Assembly (NCBI GenBank): GCA_021823945.1 | Contig: JAKALW010000020.1 | Location: 1-10,754, forward strand | Source of the DNA: Microcaldota archaeon | Lineage (GTDB): Archaea; Micrarchaeota; Micrarchaeia; Anstonellales; VGKX01 | DNA length: 10,754 bases | Direction: 5' to 3' | Part shown: positions 6,012 to 10,754 of the stretch, piece after piece | Layout: every line of letters begins with the position of its first letter | Position numbering within the stretch: the stretch's first letter is position 1 | Notes under the pieces: model-generated | What the model saw: only the letters and a program-made list of their open reading frames with translations | Database searches by the model: none | Told to the model about the DNA's origin: nothing | Position numbers and translations under genes: made by a program

Positions 6012-6680
6012 TCATTTTTTCTGGCAGTTGAAAGACGAGATAATCTTGTCCTTGCCCTGCAACCCTTCAAGCTTCTTGTCCTCGCCAATCAGGATTGTCG
6101 GGGCGGTTGTGACATTGTACTGCGCCTTCATGAGGTCCACAATGTCAAGCCCAGTGTCCGAAGCAACGGTGATTATGCGAGCGTTATTGCACGTGGCGCG
6201 GACTTGGTCGAGTATGTCGCCCTGGACAGAGCACTGGGGGCACGCAGAATTGACATTTGTGAAAAAGACAATGGGCACCACGTTTGAGGAATTGCACCTC
6301 CTTTGCTGCTGGAGCGTGTAAATCCAAAGCTCGACATTGGACAGGTAATAGTTCTGCCTTGTGGTCTGGTAATCAGAGAGGAGGTTTGCAGCCTCGAAGT
6401 CCTTGAGTTGGGTGACAAGATAATACCCCTTGTCCATTTGCTGGCGCGTGGCAAAATCGATGTAATTGCAGACTTTCTGCTGGTCGGCGTTCTGGACATA
6501 CTGGCCATAGAGGAAGAAAAGCCGCGTGGATTCGCCCTGGGCCGACAACTCGGCAATTCGCGAGTCAACGTCGCGCTGCCGGTTGGTGTCAATGACCCAG
6601 ATTGCGGCTATGATGAGGAAAAGCACAAGCACTGTGCCGAACGCGGCCTTCATATAAACGCCTTTGGAGAATTTTACCAT
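6012..6680 (-). CDS. membrane-anchored thioredoxin-fold protein (CPQC)
   Basis: 222 residues. One N-terminal helix (about 12-30) anchors the protein, with a positively charged start (MVKFSKG) suggesting the rest lies outside the cytoplasm. Residues 31-130 are mainly helical and Gln-rich. A thioredoxin-like domain follows: VVPIVFFTNVNSACPQC (134-150) gives the beta strand and the CxxC redox pair (C147, C150), and VTTAPTILI (190-198) supplies the cis-proline. It probably makes, breaks or reshuffles disulfides; further Cys at 71, 129, 164 and 219 could be structural. The ATG at 6678-6680 overlaps the end of the glycosyltransferase gene by 7 nt (its TAA is at 6674-6676), so translation is likely coupled. 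ATG at codon 10 is an alternative start. Confidence 0.8.
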   Translation of the reverse strand: MVKFSKGVYMKAAFGTVLVLFLIIAAIWVIDTNRQRDVDSRIAELSAQGESTRLFFLYGQYVQNADQQKVCNYIDFATRQQMDKGYYLVTQLKDFEAANLLSDYQTTRQNYYLSNVELWIYTLQQQRRCNSSNVVPIVFFTNVNSACPQCSVQGDILDQVRATCNNARIITVASDTGLDIVDLMKAQYNVTTAPTILIGEDKKLEGLQGKDKIISSFNCQKK

Positions 6681-8026
6681 TTCAATTCACTCTCAGTGGC
6701 CTCTTTTATGAGACTTGTAACGTAGAACCATGAAATCATTGCAGGATAGACTATTAAAACAAAGAGGGAAGGTAGCACATGCTCAAAGCCTAGCTTGACC
6801 TTGGCGATTTTCACGGAGCAGTGCAGGAAATACGCCCAGACCACAAGCGACAGGGCGAATAGTATCATTGTGGAATTTATCATGTATATTGACTCGTAGA
6901 ACCTCGGCGCGAATGAGATTGAGTTCACAGACGCGGACAGGTAGAGCTCGAAAAGGCTTGAGAGGGCGGTTGTGGCGAGCCTGAAGAACAGGATTGCGAA
7001 AATCACCCAGGTGAAGCAGACGTACAATACCACCGCGGGGTATGAGAAGAATCCGAAATCCCCAAAGCGAGGGTTTAGCATCATGTGCCCGTATTTCTGG
7101 AGATTGAAAATTGTGCCCCTAAACCACCTAATCCTCTGTCGGTATAGAGCCTGGAAAGTCTCCGGTACCTCAGTCGGCACCAGGACGTCTGTGCAGCATT
7201 CGATTTCATAGCCATTTGACTGTACCCGCAGGCCCATTTCCATGTCCTCTGTGATGTTTTTTTCGTCATAGCCGCCGATTTTTGCGAGCATGTCGCGCCT
7301 GTAAATCGACATGGGGCCGGGCGTCACCATGAGCCCGTTTATCTTTGCCATGACCTTTGACACGAAGCCGAATGAGGAATAATATTCAATCTCCTGCACG
7401 CGCGTGAGGAGGTTTTTCGCCTTGTTGGCGACCACTATATACAAAGTCACCGCGCCCACGCGCGGCTTTGCGTAAAAATACGGCACTGCCTCCATAAGCG
7501 TGTTTTCCGGTGGGTATGTGTCGGAGTCAATGCACGCCACAAGGTCTGTGTCGCAAAGCGCTATGCCCTTGTTAAGCGCTGCGGCCTTGCCGGCGTTTTT
7601 TCCAAGCGTCACTACCTCGATGCCCTTGACTGAGCGGATTTGCTCAATGGAGCCGTCTGTGCTCGCGTCGTCCATGACAATTACCCTGAAAGGTATCGGG
7701 TACTTCATGGCGCGGATGGACTCGACCGCCCTTTTCAAAGTCTTGCCGGAATTGAAAGACGGGACAAGCACAGCCAAGGTTGGATATTTCTCAAGTTTTG
7801 GAGGCTTTGCCTCGGGCATTTCCTTATGTATTATGATATAGACAAGCCCAGAGAAAATCGAGACCACGCTCATCCCAATGAGCGCGGCATAGACTGCGAA
7901 ACTGTAATTGTAGAAAAGCCACATCAGGAAAATGAAGACAAGGGCGATTATGCCAAGCTTGACGTGAGGGCTTGACAGTACGCCTTTTTCCTGTTTTTTC
8001 GAATAGGGGTTTTGGACAGTTCCCAT
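6674..8026 (-). CDS. processive family-2 glycosyltransferase, membrane-bound
   Basis: 450 residues. Two N-terminal helices (about 24-38 and 44-65), a cytoplasmic GT-A domain, then three helices (about 327-350, 383-402, 418-440): the layout of cellulose, hyaluronan and poly-GlcNAc synthase-like enzymes. Catalytic motifs are complete: LVPSFNSGKTL (87-97), DDASTDGS (119-126), CIDSDTYPP (165-173, with the metal-binding DxD), TPGPMSIYRRD (235-245), ITEDMEMGLR (258-267, general-base TED), and YRQRIRWFRG (295-304, the QxxRW-type motif of processive enzymes). It probably extends or exports an envelope polysaccharide or transfers sugar to a lipid carrier; the substrate cannot be read from sequence. 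The Shine-Dalgarno is AAGGAAAGG, roughly 9 nt from the ATG. Its last bases overlap the start of the thioredoxin-fold gene. Confidence 0.88.
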   Translation of the reverse strand: MGTVQNPYSKKQEKGVLSSPHVKLGIIALVFIFLMWLFYNYSFAVYAALIGMSVVSIFSGLVYIIIHKEMPEAKPPKLEKYPTLAVLVPSFNSGKTLKRAVESIRAMKYPIPFRVIVMDDASTDGSIEQIRSVKGIEVVTLGKNAGKAAALNKGIALCDTDLVACIDSDTYPPENTLMEAVPYFYAKPRVGAVTLYIVVANKAKNLLTRVQEIEYYSSFGFVSKVMAKINGLMVTPGPMSIYRRDMLAKIGGYDEKNITEDMEMGLRVQSNGYEIECCTDVLVPTEVPETFQALYRQRIRWFRGTIFNLQKYGHMMLNPRFGDFGFFSYPAVVLYVCFTWVIFAILFFRLATTALSSLFELYLSASVNSISFAPRFYESIYMINSTMILFALSLVVWAYFLHCSVKIAKVKLGFEHVLPSLFVLIVYPAMISWFYVTSLIKEATESELKW

Positions 8027-8124
8027 ATTTATGAAACCTTTCCTTGCCGCGCGATTGAACTGGAATTTACCGGATCGGGTGCGACGGAAAACTAAGCGGG
8101 GCGCATTTTTGCCTTTGCGGCAGC

Positions 8125-8433
8125 TTAGCCGAATATTGCCCCGAATCCCTGCTGGGCAGATGCCTCCTCGTCGTCAATGAACTTGCAGAACGAGTCGTGC
8201 TGCGGCTTTGGCGCGGCTTCCGCGAGGGGCTTCGCTATTTCTATTAGCTTTTTCGCGCCCTCGTCGTCAGTGCTGAAATGGACGTATATCTTGTCCTTGT
8301 CAAGCCCGCACAGCGCGCCATCCTTGACTTTGTACCCCGCCCGGGAGAACGAGGGTTTTGAGTAAGGGTCCGCTTCAAGAAGCTTCACAAGCTCCTGCTT
8401 TTTTTCAATAGGGGCTACTAATACAACTCTCAT
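8125..8433 (-). CDS. conserved 102-aa protein of unknown function
   Basis: A small soluble protein. It begins MRVVLVAP and contains LLEADPYSKPSFSRAGY (18-34), then KDGALCGLDKDKIYVHFS (37-54), a helix (57-73), a Pro/Ala linker and an acidic segment ending GFGAIFG. It has an alternating strand/helix pattern and no signal or membrane helix. I do not recognise a named family, although it reads as a well-ordered conserved protein. The ATG at 8433 is preceded by AGGTG six bases upstream and a TATA-like box at the usual distance; the frame is open 22 codons further, but that extension is Ser/Phe-rich and lacks a better site. It precedes the glycosyltransferase by 98 nt on the same strand. Confidence 0.7.
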   Translation of the reverse strand: MRVVLVAPIEKKQELVKLLEADPYSKPSFSRAGYKVKDGALCGLDKDKIYVHFSTDDEGAKKLIEIAKPLAEAAPKPQHDSFCKFIDDEEASAQQGFGAIFG

Positions 8434-8460
8434 GTTAACACCTGTGCTAGATAGGGAAGA

Positions 8461-8478
8461 AAAAGATAAAAATAGGGG
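8461..8478 (-). promoter_or_regulatory. TATA-like box and T-rich tract between two small genes
   Basis: On the - strand CCCTATTTTTATCTTTTT. Its centre is about 36 nt upstream of the ATG at 8433, the usual spacing in this window. The T-runs lie just beyond the stop of the 87-aa membrane protein (8483) and could also terminate that gene. Confidence 0.4.
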
Positions 8479-8482
8479 GTTT

Positions 8483-8746
8483 TCAGTCCCTTGCCTCAAT
8501 GCACGTGAAAATCAGCGCGAGGCCGAGGATGATTACCACTACTGGGCCTACAGAAAACCCGACGGACATCCACCCGATGTCGTTTGCGAGCCAGACCAGT
8601 CCGAGGACAGCGATGAGAAGGCCAAAGACCGTATAGCCCTGCTTCATTTCCTTGTCCAGGTGGAGATGATTGTCGCAAGAGCATTCGTCCTTTGCGGGCA
8701 TTGCCGCTTTTTTAACTGGCTTCCTGGCAGATTTACGAGATACCAT
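8483..8746 (-). CDS. small two-helix membrane protein with Cys/His cluster
   Basis: 87 residues. A basic N-terminus (MVSRKSARKPVKK) is followed by DECSCDNHLHLDKE (20-33), holding two Cys and two His that could bind a metal, then two hydrophobic helices (about 38-54 and 67-82) joined by NDIGWMSVGFSVGP. The helix-GW-helix arrangement recalls the small LiaF/DUF5668-like transmembrane module, but I hold that loosely. ATG at 8746 is chosen: AGTGAT lies just upstream and a TATA-like box at 36 nt. The frame continues to a TTG at 8800 without a binding site. Probably near the head of the - strand envelope cluster. Confidence 0.65.
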   Translation of the reverse strand: MVSRKSARKPVKKAAMPAKDECSCDNHLHLDKEMKQGYTVFGLLIAVLGLVWLANDIGWMSVGFSVGPVVVIILGLALIFTCIEARD

Positions 8747-8774
8747 ATAATCACTTTCTTCGTTATTAATTTCC

Positions 8775-8788
8775 TGGATTATTAAGGC
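8775..8788 (-). promoter_or_regulatory. TATA-like box for the 87-aa membrane protein
   Basis: On the - strand GCCTTAATAATCCA, centred about 36 nt upstream of the ATG at 8746. It supports the shorter start, because the upstream TTG at 8800 would lie before the expected transcription start. Confidence 0.35.
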
Positions 8789-8860
8789 TTTCGGCGGCAA
8801 TCAGGCAAATGTGCGCTGGAACCTGAGCGAACATGCGGATTCTTGCATGAATTTGCGAGC

Positions 8861-8884
8861 CTGCCTTTGGCAGTGGGAAAAAAA
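8861..8884 (-). terminator. T7 tract after the lipoprotein gene
   Basis: Seven T on the - strand (A-run 8878-8884 on +) lie 26 nt past the lipoprotein stop codon. A small stem (CTGCC 8861-8865 with GGCAG 8869-8873) lies just beyond. A U-tract alone is adequate for archaeal termination. Confidence 0.5.
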
Positions 8885-8909
8885 GCTGCGCCTCTTGATT
8901 GGAAGCGGG

Positions 8910-10133
8910 CTAATAATTGATTTGCCTGATGTCAAACGGCCGCGATGAGGACACTGTGATAAACGCGGTGGTATTTGAAGTGCCCCAAAGCGACAGGTAG
9001 ACGCCCTTGGCGCTTGTCAGCTCGATTTCAGACTCGTTGAGCGAGAGCATCACTGTCTTTGCGGCCTGCTTTTCCCGAAGAAGCACAGATGTGGAATTGG
9101 CTGACTGGATAAGGTACTCGGCCTGGCTTGCCATGACGCCTGTCTTAATTGCCATGGACTTCTTGGGGCTCACCTCGACGCACGGGACAGTGTATCTGTT
9201 GAAGGTGAATTCCACCCACTGGTATTTCTGGTCAAGGTCGAAATTGGCCCTGGCAAGGGTGAAATTGACATAGCCAAGCGTGCTTATCCTCTTGGCTATC
9301 GTGTCGCCCGCCATGGCGGTGAACACCTCGAGGGGCACGCCGTTCATGTCGGCAAGCACAAAGGAAACATTTAGGTCCGGCGTCACAAGCTTGGGCGTGA
9401 GCTGGATGCCGTAATCGTCCGCGGATTCATATACGGGCGTGGCGCCCACAGGTATGTCCTTGCTCGACTGCGTGGCGCAAAGCCCGTCGATGCAGGCGAC
9501 GCCGCCCTGGCACCCGCAAATGGTGCAGTCGTGGGTCACCTGGAGGTTGAAGTCGCAGTATGGCCTCTCATTGCTGCCATTGTAATAGGAGTCCGAGCAT
9601 TCCCCGGATGTGAGGTTCTCCACCCTTCCCCCGCCCCAGTCTATGAGGCAGAGGGACTTGGTGCACACGCCATTGACTTCCAGGTCTGCCGGGCTTGGGC
9701 ATACGCACTTGCCATTCACTACATTGCCGCCCGCGCAGCCTGATTCTGCTATCTGGCAGTCAGGCGTGGTTTTTTTCACGTGCACGCACTCGAAATTAGT
9801 CTGGCTCGAGCAAATGTCCGTGGTGCACGGGTCGGAATCGTCGCAGGTTGTCTTGCAGGTCTGGCAGTCCGATATGGAGGATACGATTCTCCCGTCAGGG
9901 CAGACATAGGTGGTGTTATTCCCGCCCATGCCGCACGCGCCAGAGTCCGTCACAAGCGTGCCGTCGGGGCAAGTGAAGACCACCACTGGCGCGGGCGCTG
10001 ATTTGTTCAGGGACACTGCGGAAGAATCATTGAAAAAGCTTGAATTCGACTTGTCTTGGGGCTGGATTGCCGCGCAGCCGAAAAACAGGAGCGCCAATGC
10101 CGCGAAAATTGCGAATGTTGCTGCACGTGACAT
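8910..10133 (-). CDS. Cys-rich, glycosylation-rich surface lipoprotein
   Basis: 407 residues, exported. Residues 1-20 are a signal with lipobox LLFFGC, so Cys20 would carry the lipid anchor. A spacer with sequons follows. Residues 54-219 are Cys-rich (22 of the protein's 24 Cys). It opens with two short repeats, CPDGTLVTDSGAC (55-67) and CPDGRIVSSISDC (78-90), then CDDSDPCTTDICSSQTNFEC (97-116), which resembles the CDDxDPCTxDxC repeat (Dicty_CTDC-like) found in extracellular proteins. Residues 230-407 look like a beta-sandwich of unknown class, with a single Cys (318). About a dozen N-x-S/T sequons (for example 30, 72, 173, 185, 255, 346, 387) suggest N-glycosylation. Function unknown; a surface adhesion or binding role is possible. 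Start ATG at 10133 has no strong ribosome binding site. Confidence 0.75.
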   Translation of the reverse strand: MSRAATFAIFAALALLFFGCAAIQPQDKSNSSFFNDSSAVSLNKSAPAPVVVFTCPDGTLVTDSGACGMGGNNTTYVCPDGRIVSSISDCQTCKTTCDDSDPCTTDICSSQTNFECVHVKKTTPDCQIAESGCAGGNVVNGKCVCPSPADLEVNGVCTKSLCLIDWGGGRVENLTSGECSDSYYNGSNERPYCDFNLQVTHDCTICGCQGGVACIDGLCATQSSKDIPVGATPVYESADDYGIQLTPKLVTPDLNVSFVLADMNGVPLEVFTAMAGDTIAKRISTLGYVNFTLARANFDLDQKYQWVEFTFNRYTVPCVEVSPKKSMAIKTGVMASQAEYLIQSANSTSVLLREKQAAKTVMLSLNESEIELTSAKGVYLSLWGTSNTTAFITVSSSRPFDIRQINY

Positions 10134-10159
10134 GATTATCGCTAATTACTATCCTTTGA

Positions 10160-10173
10160 ATCTATTAAATCAT
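10160..10173 (-). promoter_or_regulatory. TATA-like box for the lipoprotein gene
   Basis: On the - strand ATGATTTAATAGAT, centred about 34 nt upstream of the ATG at 10133, implying a very short leader. This fits the lack of a Shine-Dalgarno site. Confidence 0.4.
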
Positions 10174-10205
10174 TGCTGTTTTTGCATGTGTTGGCCATGA
10201 AAACC

Positions 10206-10225
10206 AAAAAGGGCAGCTGGAGCTG
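10206..10225 (-). terminator. weak hairpin and T5 tract after the last gene
   Basis: On the - strand CAGCTCCAGCTG (10214-10225) is followed by CCC and five T (10206-10210), about 34 nt past the stop codon at 10259. The stem is only 5 bp with a two-base loop, so it may in fact form a smaller hairpin. Confidence 0.35.
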
Positions 10226-10258
10226 AATCAGTTTGCAATGGATTTGAAGCAGATTGCC

Positions 10259-10753
10259 TTAGAAGGGGTAATCGGGCGCGGGCGGGCGGCTAATCTGCTT
10301 GGAGGCCTCTGCCGCGTATTTTTCAGGGTTGAGGATGTCGTCAAGCAGTGAAGGCGGGCAAAGATAGGTCATTGCGAGGGCTTCCTCAGTCCCCACAATG
10401 GACGAGAGGTTTGCCATGAATGCGAGCCCGATGTCATAGGGGCTTTGAGGCATGCCCGAAACGCTTCCGGAGACTACATTGTTCCTTGCGGAGGATATGA
10501 GATTGTGCGCCCTTTCCGGGCTATACTCCTCCTCCAGGTAAACAATAGAGCAGAACCGCGCCCTGCCCTCCTTGACTATTTTCAGCACTGTCGCCTGTTC
10601 GTGCGCCAAGTCCGACATTTCAGAAAGCATCCTGAGCCTTGAGAAAAAGATGCGGGCGTAATCAAGCGCGAGGCTTGCCGGGTTTTTCCCCCGGTCATTG
10701 CGCTTTACCGCCCTGAAGCAGGCCTTGAGATTGACAATTATCCCGGAGTTCAA
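10259..10753 (-). CDS. unrecognised protein, 5' end outside or at the window edge
   Basis: The last 164 codons of a frame with no stop up to the window edge. The first possible start seen is a TTG at 10751-10753, which may simply be an internal Leu; treat the gene as partial. The protein is soluble and mostly helical: NLKACFRAVKRNDRGKNPAS near the start, an Arg-rich helical segment (ARIFFSRLRML), then MPQSPYDIGLAFMANL and a Pro-rich end (SRPPAPDYPF). No signal peptide or membrane helix is seen in this part, and I recognise no family. GC content matches its neighbours. Confidence 0.6.
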   Translation of the reverse strand: MNSGIIVNLKACFRAVKRNDRGKNPASLALDYARIFFSRLRMLSEMSDLAHEQATVLKIVKEGRARFCSIVYLEEEYSPERAHNLISSARNNVVSGSVSGMPQSPYDIGLAFMANLSSIVGTEEALAMTYLCPPSLLDDILNPEKYAAEASKQISRPPAPDYPF

Positions 10754-10754
10754 T

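Noticed and set aside
5952..6321. Open + strand frames past the DUF488 stop
   Set aside because: They run opposite the thioredoxin-fold gene, which has a membrane helix, CxxC and a cis-proline; the + frames have none of these.
1..10754. CRISPR array, tRNA, rRNA or insertion sequence
   Set aside because: I found no regularly spaced repeats, no cloverleaf or rRNA-like stretch, and no transposase motifs.

Overview
The window looks like a piece of an archaeal chromosome, most likely from a small-genome DPANN-type lineage; no rRNA or tRNA is present to prove it. The signs are AT-rich TATA-like boxes that repeatedly sit about 34-40 nt upstream of start codons, Shine-Dalgarno sites of the GGAGG/GGTG type, secreted proteins rich in N-glycosylation sequons, a lipobox protein, and several small conserved proteins without a name. 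Most of the window is about 57% GC in the lines I counted by hand; the restriction-modification segment is clearly poorer (about 37-38%).

Layout. (1) Positions 1-783: a possible 3' tail of a + strand gene, a hairpin/T-tract terminator, and a secreted protein on the - strand with a Pro/Asn/Thr linker and a Cys-ended hydrophobic tail. (2) Positions 1021-2516: a type II restriction-modification pair, a PD-(D/E)XK endonuclease (+) and a Dam/D12-class adenine methyltransferase (-). The two are convergent and overlap by 72 bp at their 3' ends. The endonuclease start is buried in a strong hairpin behind a 27-codon upstream ORF that shares its first residues. GATC occurs only 7 times in the window (about 42 expected at random), and 5 of these are in this locus. 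(3) Positions 2694-3179: a small three-helix membrane protein of a recognisable but uncharacterised family, with an internal 60-bp repeat. (4) Positions 3292-5955: an RNase II/R-family (RNB) ribonuclease with a long Arg/Gly/Gln-rich disordered N-terminus, followed 9 nt later by a DUF488 protein. (5) Positions 6012-8746, all on - : an 87-aa two-helix membrane protein, a 102-aa soluble conserved protein, a processive family-2 glycosyltransferase, and a membrane-anchored thioredoxin-fold protein whose start overlaps the glycosyltransferase stop. (6) Positions 8910-10133 (-): a 407-aa Cys-rich, heavily sequon-bearing lipoprotein. (7) Positions 10259-10753 (-): the C-terminal part of an unrecognised protein running off the window.

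Functional picture: accessory DNA defence (region 2), RNA turnover (region 4), and cell envelope construction with extracytoplasmic thiol chemistry (regions 1, 3, 5, 6). The most unusual parts are the control region and overlap of the restriction-modification pair, the low-complexity arm of the ribonuclease, and the coupled glycosyltransferase/thioredoxin pair.
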